NCBI RefSeq assembly: GCF_041146795.1
Contig: NC_135176.1
Location: 15,741,286 to 15,805,285 of the forward strand
Length of the DNA stretch: 64,000 bases
Direction: 5' to 3'
Source of the DNA: Maylandia zebra
Lineage: Eukaryota; Chordata; Actinopteri; Cichliformes; Cichlidae
Position numbers and translations under genes: made by a program. A model generated the notes under the pieces. It did no database searches. It was given only the letters and a program-made list of their open reading frames with translations, and was not told the origin of the DNA. Below are positions 14,503 through 26,640 of the stretch, piece by piece; positions within the stretch are counted from its first letter, which is position 1, and every line of letters begins with the position of its first letter.

Positions 14503-14779
14503 ATCTATAGTAACTTCCTGCATTGAGAATACACAGCATACATAACTATGAGACATTTTTTAGTTCATACTTGTAAAGCACACCCAGTAGTTGGTTCGGA
14601 TCAGGGTCGGATTATGTTCACACCATAAACGAACCACTCATTAGTTCATTTGGGACCGTACCACCACCTCCAAAGGGTCTTGGTGTGGGTGTTTTGGTCC
14701 ACACTCAAATCTGATTTCTGTCTTCAATCCTGCACAAATGAGGGGAAAACGAACTGAGTTCAATTTAAACTGACTAAAC

Positions 14780-15245
14780 ATCCTAAGTGAAAGTAAACAG
14801 TTCCACTAAAGACATACACGAGGAGACACAAATATTAGCAACATCATAAAATGTTTGAAAAGCTTGATTAAGACAAGAGGACAAAATAAAAGTGCTGATA
14901 TAGAGAGTTACTTGGGAACTGGACACAGGTGAAACAAATTCAACACAGGTGAAACTGAAGAAGGTGGGAAGGAGGGAAAACTGACAAAGACAGGAAGTGA
15001 AACAACCAGCTGTGGTGCACGCTGTGGGGCACACTGAGGCGTGAACAACAGACCGTGTGCAGAGGATGCCCGGCATTGTTCATAATGTCCATCAGTTTCT
15101 TTAAGGTCCTCTTCTCTGCCACTGTCACCAGAGTGTCCAGCTTCATGCCGACCACAGAGCCCGCCTTCCTGATTAGTTTCTCCAGCCTGGATGAGTCCTT
15201 CTTTGCTGTGCTGCTCCCCCATTGAAATTGAAACAACTCTTAAGC
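14780..15245 (-). mobile_element. LINE ORF fragment (L2/CR1-type reverse-transcriptase C-terminus)
   Basis: On the minus strand, 15061-15236 reads as a peptide with the pattern SRLEKLIRKAGSVVG...LDTLVTVAEKRTLKKLMDIMNNAGHPLH, which matches the conserved segment after the reverse transcriptase in fish LINEs used beside 'HPL' motifs. The adjoining 14780-15060 contains 'caggtgaaac' repeats typical of the same class. It is a decayed fragment with no full-length frame. Confidence 0.6.
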
Positions 15246-15262
15246 TGAAACAGGCTGTTTTA

Positions 15263-16031
15263 CAGCTGATCAAAAGTTTAGGACCGCATGCCTTTAAAAG
15301 GCCAAATCTGTGCAAAAATGTGGATTCATTGTAATTTTCTGTCAGGTAGTCAGACTGTCATGACGTTCTGATAGCAAAGGCAAAAAGCCATCCCTTTTTG
15401 AACATGGTTGGGTTGTTGAACTGCATACGCAGGAAGCAGGGTCTCTTGCAGTGCGCCATCAGTGCTGAGGTGGGACGTGGTCAGACAGTAACTTGGAATT
15501 TCTTAAATGATCCTGAGGGTTATTGAACAAAAAAGTCAAGTGGAAGACTCAAAAGAATTGCCCAGCACTGAGCCGGATCTACTTGACTGTCCAACGGCTG
15601 CTGGCTGTGTCCAGATGTTGCAGAGAGCATTCTTTATGACTGAGGGCTCTTGTCTGTGTGGTAACGAGTGGGTTTTTTAACAGGACAACGCTATAGTACA
15701 CAATGCCCGAAGGACAAGGGACTTCTTCCAGGAGAATAACATCATTCTTTTGGACCATCCTGCATGTTCCGCTGATCTAAATCCAATTGAGAACCTTTGG
15801 GGATGGATGGCAAGTAAAGTTTAAAAAAATGGACATCCGTTCCAGACAGTAGATGCCCTTCGTGTGGACATCTTCACCACTTGGAGAAATGTTACTACTC
15901 ACTTCATGGAAAGGCTTGCATCAAGCATGTTCTGTGTTGAAGCTCTACTTGGAACCTTGGTTAAGATCCAACCATGCAAAATGTGATTTTACCCCATTTT
16001 TCAAGTGGTCTTAAAGTTTTGATCAGGACTG
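15263..16031 (+). mobile_element. Tc1-like transposon remnant, 769 bp
   Basis: Both ends are present: left CAGCTGATCAAAAGTTTAGG and, reversed, right CAGTCCTGATCAAAACTTTA, each next to a TA dinucleotide. Inside, 15681-15824 still reads as the C-terminal catalytic part of a Tc1 transposase: QDNAIVHNARRT (second Asp of the triad) and then SADLNPIENLWGWM (the DLNPIE block with the third acidic residue), ending in a stop. Upstream frames are shifted and interrupted, and the length is about half that of a full Tc1 element, so it is a dead internal-deletion copy. Confidence 0.9.
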
Positions 16032-16727
16032 TATATCCCTCTCATCCTTGCAGCTGTTAAAACAGTTTGTAGGAGATGGTAGAACTATGAAGATAAGCTT
16101 AGCTATATTGTAAAAATATCCTTATTTTGCACTGAAATGAACAAATAAATCTTAATAGAGATACAAGAAACACCTTTCATTAATGAATTGTGATTTACAG
16201 CTTGTCCTCAACATTGTCCTTTGTGCATGAAAGGGCTCCGGCTTTCCAGCCTACCACACTTTTGGCAGTTCAAATAAATAATATGTACTTTTATTCTTTC
16301 TTCTTAAGCAAATGAAAGCAAATTTGAATTTATTACAGAAACAGTAAATTTTTTCTTAATAACTCTGATGGTAACTACTGGTAAAACCAAAGTCTGAGCT
16401 TCATCAGCTCACAGGGATTACCTATACAAACAACAGTGGTATTATCCTAAACTTTTGTCTTGTTTAATATGAGAATTCACTATGATAACCACATAAGGAA
16501 AGGAATATTGCCTCCACTTACAAAAATAAAAGGTTGCATATGTGCCTGAACATGATCGCATTACTGATGTTGCCCTATAAATCCTTATCGGAGCTTTTGA
16601 AGGTGTCCAACCCTGTGGAAGTCATTAATTTCACAGTTTAATTCAGTGATTTAAAAACAAACACAGGTTGGGATGTGAGGATTAAGGTTCCACACTTCAA
16701 TGCGATTATCAAAGTCAGGCATAAATG
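16032..16727. other. Intergenic, no gene seen
   Basis: AT-rich non-coding sequence, nothing recognisable. Confidence 0.55.

Positions 16728-16790
<63 letters not shown>
16728..16790. repeat. Poly(A) run followed by (TA)n
   Basis: About 33 A residues followed directly by about 15 TA units. May be the tail of a retroposed copy, though no source sequence is recognisable upstream. Confidence 0.9.
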
Positions 16791-16795
<5 letters not shown>

Positions 16796-18304
16796 CATAC
16801 TTGTACATAAACAATGTATACTTACCCATTTGTCGACTTTTTGCACCAAATTTGGCATTTCACGAGTGCATCATTATTACGTTGTGATATTTTTATCTTT
16901 AAATCTCACTCCCACATGTTTCTGAACCATAAATGTTATGCACACTTTTAAGACCCTTATCAGATGAAGATGTTTAACAGTTTGCAGGCTTATCAGATCT
17001 CTGAAAACTCTAAAGCCCTTGATACAGCAAGATAATCTAATGCTAATCTCATGGTGTGCAAAATAGAAAGGTTGTTGTGAGAGTGTGTTTAATTTAATTT
17101 TTTCATGCACAGCACACTTTTTTGCAAAAAGCCTTCAAGAGTTTCCTTGAGTCACTGAGTGCATTTTCACCACCTTCAGAGAAAACGCCTCTGTTAAACT
17201 GCAATCAGCAAGCAGGTGATAATGATTATACTGATTACCTATAATTGGCAGCTTGTACCAGCAGCATTTTGTGGTATCTTCACTGGGTAATGTTAACCTT
17301 TTCTTACGCACGGCAACATTTCAGAGACATGTTATAGCATGTCGCCTGTTGCTCTCACTCCTCAGTGATGATCCTTACAGATGTAACAGCAGGGTTGGTT
17401 AGCATTAGCCTAGCCAAAAATGCTAACAAAGAGAAACAAATAGAGAAATAAAAACTTAATCCTCTTAAGCTTTCTTCTTTAAAAAGACTAATTTTATTTT
17501 CTTTTTGTCATCCAAACCTTGCAGTGTGTTCTGCTTTAGAGCGGTGGATAAATATAAATCAAACAGAGCAGGTGGAGGGGAGCGCTGCACAGCAAGAGCT
17601 GAGATGACCGTCAACTGTTGTTAATGTCACACAGATCCATGAGTAGAGAACCAGCTGTTTGAGCTTTTGGCTCAAAGGGATGACTTAAATGTGCAGATTT
17701 TTGTTTTATTTAACAGTTTAACAACAAATATACAGGCAGAATTTAATATGCAGAAAAAGGACAAGCACAACAGTTGCTCTCACTTACAACGAAATGTAAA
17801 TTCTCTAATTTTGTGGTATATTCAATTTAATGGAGAGAGGCACAATACCAACCAAAAATCCTGAGGAAACACATTACATAAAAGTTATAAATTGATTTAT
17901 ATGTCATTGAGTGAAATATGACTTAGACCTTGGTGGAGATAGGAGGTGGGATGTGTTTAATATTACAGTTGACAGATGACAGGAGTAGTACCCAGTGTGG
18001 GCTTCTGCTGCTGTGTAGAGAGATGTTCTTCTGCATACCTTGGTTGGAATTTGGTTATTTGAGTTACAGCTCAAAGCAATCTGGTCATTCTCCTCTGAAC
18101 TTTTAGACAACTGTATGTAAACCCTAGGGATGGTTGTGCAATAAATTCACAGTAGATCAGCAGTTTACTTAAACTAGCAGGTCAAGTGGTAACAACCATG
18201 AGACATTCAAAGTCGTTTTAATAACCTCTAATCATAATGTACATGCACTGAGTTGCTACCATCCAATGAGGTGATCTGATATTTCTTGTAATCAGCAGTT
18301 GACA
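16791..18304. other. Intergenic, no gene seen
   Basis: Unremarkable AT-rich non-coding sequence; no supported feature. Confidence 0.55.
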
Positions 18305-18312
18305 GGCTAACC

Positions 18313-18551
18313 CAGGGGTGGGCAATCTCAGTCCACGAGGGCCGGTGTCCCTGCAGGTTTTAGATGTGTCCTCCAACCAACACAGCTGATTTAAATGGCT
18401 AAATTAGCTCCTCAACATGTCCTGGAGTTCTCCAGAGGCCTGGTAACAAACTAATCATGTGATTCAGGTGTGTTGACCCAAGGTGAGATCTAAAACCTGC
18501 AGGGACACCGGCCCTCGTGTCCCTGCAGGTTTTAGAGATTGCGCACCCCTG
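18313..18551. mobile_element. hAT-type MITE, 239 bp, with duplicated arm
   Basis: Starts CAGGGGTGGGCAATCTC and ends GAGATTGCGCACCCCTG, imperfect inverted repeats of the hAT type. It is flanked by a perfect 8-bp target duplication GGCTAACC (18305-18312 and 18552-18559). The arm sequence tgtccctgcaggttttaga appears once near the left end, once inverted near 18490, and again in direct orientation near 18518 just before the right end. The right arm therefore carries an extra copy. Confidence 0.92.
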
Positions 18552-18559
18552 GGCTAACC

Positions 18560-21500
18560 TAGCAAAGTGTTTGGCGAGTGTAGAATAGAAGTACATGTAA
18601 TACTGTTGGGAATAACACTGCTCATTGTGTGATTTTCTTCATGCCACCGTGGCACTCAGACATACAATAACAGTATATGAGTTACTCTGTGCTTGATAAC
18701 TCACTGTTAAAAAATGAGAGAGTGTTGTCAAACCTTTGCAGTGCCTTAGCAATCTTTGAAAAACTTTTATTCTACATGGATCATGCAGTATTGCAATAAT
18801 ATGATAACCACAAATACATTTAAAGGCTTCACTCATGTCCCACTTTGTTGGTTAGCCTGCTGTCCACTTGACAGGATGCTTATAAATTTTCTTTGTTCAT
18901 TCATTTGTGTGTCGTGTTGGTTTGGCGGGTTGGCTGGAGGGTTCTAGCATCCCTAAAAGGAGAAATAAGCTTAATGCAAAAATGCACCTTATGTTTTTTT
19001 AGCTGACAAGCTGGCCACAAATCACCTGGCTTTGTTAGGACTTGAAGTGTTTTTGAACCCGATGGCTTCACAGTGGATACTCGATGCAGTACCTGGGGCT
19101 ATGCTTACTGTTGATGACAAGTATACTGTATACCTCCTAACTGTAGGCTTTCTATGGTATTAAAGTGTCTCGCTTTTGATTTCAGCACATGTTAAATGCA
19201 GGAGACGTGTTCGTATGATTATTAATATTATTACGAGTCGCAAAGTCTAGTGCTTCATGCAGTGAAAGCCTTGTTTAAGGCCTTCGCCCAACACAATGAA
19301 GCATGATATCTTATTTTAAATCTTGAGCCAAAATTAATCAGGGAGAGATAATGATTAACAAGTGAGAGACTGATTACATTCTTGCCTAGTCATAACCCAA
19401 CATTAATCATGATAATTTCCGTCACCCTGACACCTCGAGTGAGCGTGCCCTATTTTCTTTGATGCCATCAGGTTGTCATCAAAATCATATTAACTGGACC
19501 CCGGCTTCCTGCCTGATATGGAAATGTAGGCAGTTTATTTTATATCTCAGCCTTGTGATATCATTTAATACCCACAGCAAGCTTGTTCTCCTTTAATGGA
19601 AAGTCCCTAAATATTCACAGGACATTTATAAATAGAAAGACGTGTTGACTGTCGGAACAATAAAAGGGTTCGTGATCCTTTTTTGCAGTTGCAGACACAG
19701 GAGCTCAAGTGCATTTAATCAATGAAAATCAAAACAAAATAAAACAAAACTTCATGTTTTAATTGCATCAATTAAAGGTTAGCAAGTGGAGCTTGGAGCC
19801 GGACATAAAAGATATTTTTTACAATGATGCAGGAAATATGATCCATAATTATTATGATTGAAGGTACATATCTTCTTATAGCTTTCTATCTATTAACCTC
19901 AAATGCCAGCTTGCTGGTTTATAACACACACGCACACACACAGTTATGTTACCCCCATTCTTCCTTTAGAGGATCAGAGGTTTTTGTCGCTGTAGGTGTC
20001 AGCGATGAGTCACACTGGCAAATTACTGCATTTCAAACGGCTTTCAAATTACTTCCCTTCCAGTCGGGTGGTGCGCTGATAACTGATAACAGTTTTCACT
20101 TCAACAAGGAGTTTTGGAGGACTCATCCTTCCTTCTGTTTGTTTGCCTCAAGGTATAGCAGTGGTACAGCTTGTGCCTGTTTGCGTTTGGTCTAGACCAG
20201 CAACACACGCAGGCAAGCAGTGAGCTGATGGGAAATGACCGTGTTTCTTTCCCGATCAGTTAGGATTCACAAAGGAGGGTTTTTTTTTACTTTATAATCT
20301 AAAATTTGTTGGCCCTGCAGCCGAAACAAAAAAATATCTGTTGTACTATCATAAATGAGATAAGAAAGACAATATTAAAGCTACAGTGGGTAGAAACCTA
20401 ATGTTACAGCCAGACGGTTGGTGATCTGTGAAAAATGTTTCGCAACGAGATGACGAGGGGTTGCTGGCAGTTTAAAAAGAGTTTTATTGATTGCAAAGAA
20501 AATGCTACACCAAGAAACTCCTTGAGATTTCATCAGTCACTGAAGAGGTTGCTATGGTTGCCAATAGTTTGCATGGCTGACTTGTCTGTAAACACTCGCC
20601 ATTTACTCTTTCAGCTGTAATGAAACTTGAAAAGGTGTGACACAAACTGGAAACAGTGAACATTTGACTTCAAAGTAAACGTTGTAAAAATTTCGAAAGG
20701 CACAACTTTTACTGCAGTCAAGTTGGAAATCTTCTAGCAACTAAAGTAATCTCAAATAAGATTTTGGCTCAGCACTTTATACCCCTTAGTGACCAATTTC
20801 ACACTAGCGACTGCTAGCATTTTTGAAAAACACACTTTTCTCTATCGACTGCTGGTTGCCAGGACATCACTGACCAAATTTAAAACTGTAAAATGACCGT
20901 AAAATTTAATCAATACTACATTTTAGTGTTACAGTTGGGTTGAGAAGTCAACACTTTAAATGGTCAAATAAGAAAAGCATCTTCACAATCAGTGACAACA
21001 CTAACAAGGTCACTTAAAAATGAGCAGTCTAAACAAAACACGAGGAAAGTAAAGACACAAGCACCAGTCTGATAGCTGAAATGCACTTGGTGTATATATG
21101 TGTGTATATATGTGCAGTATTAGCAGAGATTATATCAGCATTTTTAAGTAAAGTTTAAAAAAAAAGAGCCAACATAGCTTTAGCTATGCCTTTCACAATT
21201 ACTAGTAGCCTGAAGTCTAATGCTCTATTTTAATACCAATAGAATGAATAATGTAAAATCGTGCAAACAAACAAATAAACATCTACTGTTTACTAAGCTT
21301 CAGAATTCAGTAAAATGACAACTGCAATGGCATCTTTTTTTTCATGAATGTAAATGAGGAACTTCTATGCATCAATATAGCTACAGTAAAAAAATAAAAG
21401 CTGCATTTTTAACATTGCATTTTCTTGTTTGTATATTTAAACACAGTGTTTCATTGTTTGACTATTTTGGATCAATGCATAAGGATAAAATTGGCCACAT

Positions 21501-22435
21501 GTTATAGAGAAGTTCTGCAAAACTGCAACTTGCCTGCCTTTAAGACTTCAATTCGTGGCTTTGCCATCTGTGCTTTCTGGTGCAGTGATTACAAATGATG
21601 TGGATGCTAGCTATTACTCTAATAAAGTCTCAGGTTCTACTGTATTACATTAGAGGCATTTGGCTGCAGGCCGAGCATCTTGTCATCAGGCTTTGCATTG
21701 CCCTGTGTCTGCATGTGTTTTTGTCAGGGTTGGGTTCAATTCACTTTCAGTAGTGTGTTTGCTGATGCATGTGCCAGATGTCTACAGGGAAGAGGCGAAG
21801 AGATTGATGGCGAGCACTGATGTCGCGCGCTCCGATATGAGTCGCCTCATCAACCTCAAATTCATTGCCTGCTTCTGGCCTCCAACACCATCCGTCACTG
21901 ACGCCACCAGTTTCTCAAAGGTTGCAATGCACATTTTACAGCTAATATTCAAGTGGGTAAATGATTTCTGGGTAGCAGACAGTGAGAGAGTAGGACAACA
22001 ATCACCACAATACGCACACATTATTCACACAGAATCCACTTCCCGAGGGGTCCATGGAGTCCCACCATAACTCTTTTGAAAGGTCTAATAGGTATTTGGC
22101 ATTCAGTGGCTGCTCGAACTATCATTAATATTGGTTTATAGATTCCAATATTACCCTTAACACATATTCATCAGGGTAGATGCGTTAACCTGTCATGGAT
22201 TACTTATGGAAGGATGGTGTTCATTCACAGGGCTGCACAGTGTGAACAGAAAGACATTATTCTTTGCAGGGCTGACAGAACCGATTTAGGCACCTGGGAG
22301 GATAGATGCAATACAAATATTAGGAATATTTGATTTTTTTTAAAATCCTTTTAAGGTATTTTCTTAAAAGCCACTAACATGACCATATTGATTTTGCTGA
22401 TTGCTCCATTTCTATTTTATTTATTTACTTTAATA
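18560..22435. other. Intergenic, no gene seen
   Basis: AT-rich sequence. The part around 19200-20200 is less repetitive and holds blocks such as 'taatcatgataatttccgtc' that look like the composition of conserved non-coding elements, but conservation cannot be judged from one genome. No gene could be supported. Confidence 0.5.
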
Positions 22436-22439
22436 TCAG

Positions 22440-22835
22440 CGTGACATGTCATGTGACAACCAACATCCTTGAGTGCACCCAAATGCAGGACGCCAGAGGC
22501 AGATAAAAGTTCAAATATCCAAATCTTTAATACTAGGCTTAGGGCAATGGACATTAAGGCAGTCAGTGAGGCAAGTAAAAGAGGCAAGGGATGGCGAGGT
22601 CCAAAAAAACAAAGCAGCCCAGGAATCCAAAAGCACACCATGCATGAAACATTCTGAGTTAAAGGTCAGTAAAACAGTACAAAAAGATATAATAAAAAAT
22701 AAACAGTCAAAAGAGAAGTGAAGAAAATTCCAGAAATACAAACTTAAGTAAGTCAAAGTTTTGGGTTTGAGGAGTAAGGAACTGGTGCAACTGGATAAAA
22801 GACAAATAGGAAGGAGTGCTAACAGAGAGACACAA
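22440..22835 (-). mobile_element. Retroelement tail, inverted (Rex1-like)
   Basis: Reads on the minus strand as a retroelement 3' end: reversed, it contains 'gcatttgggtgcactcaagg' and a closing 'tgtcacatgacatgtcac'. The body is A-rich on the plus strand. Similar in kind to the elements at 10.2 and 38.8 kb. No coding frame. Confidence 0.5.
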
Positions 22836-22839
22836 ATTT

Positions 22840-23035
22840 CACCTATGGGCAAATTAGAATCACCACAATTAACCTAACCCCACTAACTGCACATCTTTGA
22901 ACTGTGAGAGGAAGCCAAAATATTCAAAGAGAACCCACGCAAACACGGGGAGAACATGCAAGCTCCTCACAGAAAGACCCGGCCAGATGGTACATTTGAA
23001 CTCAGGACCGTCTTGCTGTGAGGCAACAGTGCTAA
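22840..23035 (-). mobile_element. Widespread fish LINE/SINE fragment (CACGGGGAGAACATGCA block)
   Basis: Contains the block acacggggagaacatgca followed by 'gaaagacccggcc' and 'cttgctgtgaggcaacagtg', the inverted form of a very common teleost short retroelement (GCATGTTCTCCCCGTGT in the element's own direction). The 3' half of the same consensus, with the 'gggataggctccagc' motif, occurs at 47195-47330. Confidence 0.65.
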
Positions 23036-23039
23036 TACT

Positions 23040-26000
23040 GATGCATTTTTTCCCAGCATGCATTAGCAGATAAAAAGCAGCATGACACAAGCTGACCAGA
23101 AACGTTGGATATTAGCTGCTGTGCCCACTTTGGAAAGGTAAATTCAAAGATGTGCATACTGTAAGAAAACGTAACGCTACAATTACATATGACTACATAT
23201 GACTTCCTGCATAACATGTTTGCTATGTTGCATGTGCAGTCTCCACAAGCATTTCTGTAACAATGCAAAGGGAAAAGTTGCATCATGTATTACGATGACA
23301 TTAAGTCTGCAATACGGCACAAACCAGGCTTGACATCGGTGTCATTTAACGCTCGTTAAAGCCGGATTTGGTTGTAATATCACCAATTAATCTGGAGGCT
23401 TTTGAGGGCTACCGATGGGACAGGGGTTTTAAAAAATTCCGCTGTCAGGCTCTTCTACCACGTTACTTTCCATATGTAAACACAGCTGCTTAGCTATAAA
23501 AGCCAACAATAACAATGCAGCATAACAGCAGTGTGTCACCCAGCCCCAGTAGAACAGATGTTGTTGTGCGACGCTGCGTTGAACCTTCTGACGCGAACGG
23601 TATTTGACTCACAGAGAACAACGTGGGAACGACAGGGAGTGATTCAGCTCGGTGGCTGGAAATGGCTGCTTTCTATGAAACTGGGCCATAAAGTGACAGC
23701 ATCTACTTTCCGTATCCTGAGCACTGACAGAAAACTTTTGATCAATGGATGTAAAAGATTAACCTAATAATCCGCATTATTGTAAGAAGTGTCATCATAT
23801 GAGTCTCCTGTGACTAAGACACGCAACATGCATATGCAGATATGTGTGTAGGTTAGCATAGCTCGCATAAAATGTTAACTTTAAAGCACGTGAAAAAAAC
23901 AAAAAGCCTCTGCCTCGATGAAACGGAAGATTATAGTGTGGGCGCCGGGGTCCTGCACACATCATCGAGTCCCAGCTAAGCATTGTGTTGTAGGAACCTT
24001 ATGGTGCAATTACTTGTCCTTCCCTCCCCTGACAAAATGGCGTGGGCAGAAAAGCTTCTGTTAATCAGGAGCTCTATTTTATCACTTCCAGGTAGAGACC
24101 CTTTGCTGTGCGAGGTAGCTGCATTAGCACACTTGCCGAAAGATCCCCAGCCAGCCATTACTATAATTGTGGCCATAATGTCAGCAAAACCTGGGGAATT
24201 CACCAATCCGTGTCTGCGACTGTTTGAAGCGTGTCGATTTTTCAGCTCTGCCTCGCAACCCTGCAGCTCTCCTCAGTCCAATACCAACAGTGGAAAGAAA
24301 AAGTTAATTAAATGGAACAAAAGGCCAGCCACGTGTTGTCATTGCCTCTTGTCTTAGCGGTTTGTACTGGGAACCATCAGTGACAGCACGCCCCAACCTC
24401 CTCCAAAGGTTCGTTTGTCTGTAATGTACATTACAGTAAGAGAGGGGCGAGTGTGTTTGTTTCCCTGCGTGTGTGTGTGTGTGTCTGTGCGAGCGAAAAA
24501 GACCACATAAATGGAACTATTACTGCGAGGTGTATGTGTGTGTTCTCCAGTGTGTGTATTCCATTAAATGCAAGCACGGTGTACCAGTGTTAAACTATGT
24601 GAGTGGCCAAGCAGGCGGTAGAGTGTGAGTCAGTGCGGGGGTGCGGACATGGAGTGAGGGTAAGGGGCCAACTAATGCTGAGTGGCAGTTGATAATGCCA
24701 GACCGTTATATCAGCATCTGCCCTCCGGCTCCATGCTTACCTCTCTGAGCCTGCTGCTGCCGTCAAGCATTTCAACAAAGACACACACACACAGACACAC
24801 ACACGCAGGCGCAACGACACGGCTGCCTTGCGAATGCTTCACATTCTGCAGCAAACAGTCGCTCGCGCAGAATCTAATCAAACAGAGGTTATGTGGTGCC
24901 TCAAGCCATTGTAACAAATTACATTTTCATTTGATGTGTGCATATCTCATCTGCAAACACAAAACATATTTCCACACAAAGACGAGTCAAACCTCACTTT
25001 AAAACAGAAACAAAGCTCCATTTTATTTTCCAGGTAGGCTGCGCGGGCTATGCGGTTGATGAAAGAGGTTTGTGAATTACCAGATTGAGTCCATCAGTTT
25101 CACTGATTTACTCATGCAGCGGGGATCTGATTTTCATCTAAGACACAGTCACGAAACACAATCTGGCTAAACTAATAACACACAAACACTTGTACTTTTC
25201 ATGCCTTTAATGAATACACTGAGCAATAACTCTCGGTGCAGGCGGGAAAAGATAAGTGAACCTCTGTGCTAATGACTTCTGTCTGGAGTCAGATGTTTCA
25301 GTTAGGGAGATGGGATTGGAACTGTGTTTTTCTTGTTAATGAAGACACAAATTGTGATTACTGACAAACTCAAAAAAAAAGATAGGTTGGTGTGAGCGCA
25401 TCTCAATTTCACCAACTTTTACAGGACATTAGAAAAATCATTATAGACTGCAGCAGCATTTTTTATGGCTGGATGTTCATCACAATAGAAATCTCACTTG
25501 GAGTGGGTAACATAGAATAAACAGACTAGGCAGCTGCTTGGGGCCTCCAAACACCCAAAGTGAGTGCATCTTTTTGTGCATGTGATATATTAATCATACA
25601 GTAATCATACAAGAGAAAGGGAAATGTTTTAATAAATATGTTCACTGACTGGCAAATTGTTGCTACTGGTTTAATCGTCTTTACTGTGAGAGCTGAGCTG
25701 GGGTCACGTTCACGCAAACTGTAAATGTTTGCAAGTAGATTGTAGCAAGTGTGTCTTGAAAAAGGATTTGTCCTTCTGAGGCTTAAAAGAAAATAAAAAC
25801 AAAAAAGAGCGCAAAGAATAAAGGTCCATGAATAAAGGTCCATGTTAGGTGTTTATCATGAACTTTCACTAACAATAATGTTAAATGAGAAGCTCCAAAC
25901 AAGCGTTCAGCTCAGGTGAGGTGTGGTGATGTTGATGGAAACCAGAAGCAAACTATTGTTAGCTCTCTAGTTAGTTAGATTCCATTCAAATTAATTAATA

Positions 26001-26110
26001 TTGTCTGTTTTTACATTTGCATTTGTTATGTTAAAAAAAGAAAAATATTCAAGCCTATGTTAAATTCTTTGTGGTCGTTCTGCTCTTTAAATGGACTGAT
26101 TCTTATAACG
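23040..26110. other. Intergenic, no gene seen
   Basis: Non-coding sequence with short TG/CA tracts (24470-24484, 24781-24803). The 124-codon frame at 23983-24357 has an opposing frame on the other strand and no recognisable domain, so it is not called. Confidence 0.5.
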
Positions 26111-26114
26111 TGCT

Positions 26115-26640
26115 TTCCTGTTCTACCTGAGCGCTCAAAGTGCTTGATACAACATGTCTAACATTCACACACCAACGGATGCATCGGAGAGCAACTTAGG
26201 GGTTAGTATTTTGCCCAAGTATGTTTAGGATGCAGTCTGGAGCCTCCAGGGATTGAACCATCAACTTTAATATTAGCAGATGACCTGCTTTACCTTTCAA
26301 CCCTATTGAACCTGCTTTTAACTTGTTTGTAAGTTCCACTGTCTCCTGGTTTATTGGACACCTTTTCAACACACACACAAATAATCAAGCGTGCTAGTAT
26401 AGTTGATGTGGCCAACGGGTTTAGCTGGGGGTGGAGGCCCAAAATCAAATTCTGCCCAAGGCCCCATAAAACCATGGGCTGGCCCTGCATGTGAGGAAGC
26501 AAAGAAAGACTTGCTGCACAAATTTCATAAATTTCATAAAACACTGCACTTTATACCAGCACCAAAACCTCATCCCAACTGTGAGCATGGTGGTAGCATA
26601 ATGATCTGGACCTTACTGACTGCCAGGTGTTTGCTACCTT
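26115..26640. mobile_element. Mixed repeat fragments (short retroelement and Tc1 scrap)
   Basis: 26115-26310 carries the common teleost repeat pattern 'ttgcccaagta ... gggattgaacca', the inverted tail of a short retroelement. 26400-26500 has a 'gcccaaggcccc' block. Around 26560-26610 the plus strand reads PNCEHGGSIMIW, a decayed version of the Tc1 transposase motif KHGGGSIMVW. All are short relics. Confidence 0.45.

Larger units (their letters stand above)
12505..14775. mobile_element. Older MITE-like element split by two hAT insertions
   Basis: The outer flanks of the hAT cluster look like two halves of one older fish repeat. The left arm (12505-12730) contains 'gcacacctatagtttgttta' and a 'ctggtccaaatcag' block; the right arm (14575-14775) contains inverted-looking blocks such as 'cacaccataaacgaacc' and 'ttggtccacactcaaatc'. 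The two hAT elements inside are annotated separately. Exact ends of the outer element were not determined. Confidence 0.4.

Noticed and set aside
16725-16925. Poly-Lys plus YIYI frame
   Set aside because: Translation of the poly(A)-(TA)n repeat.
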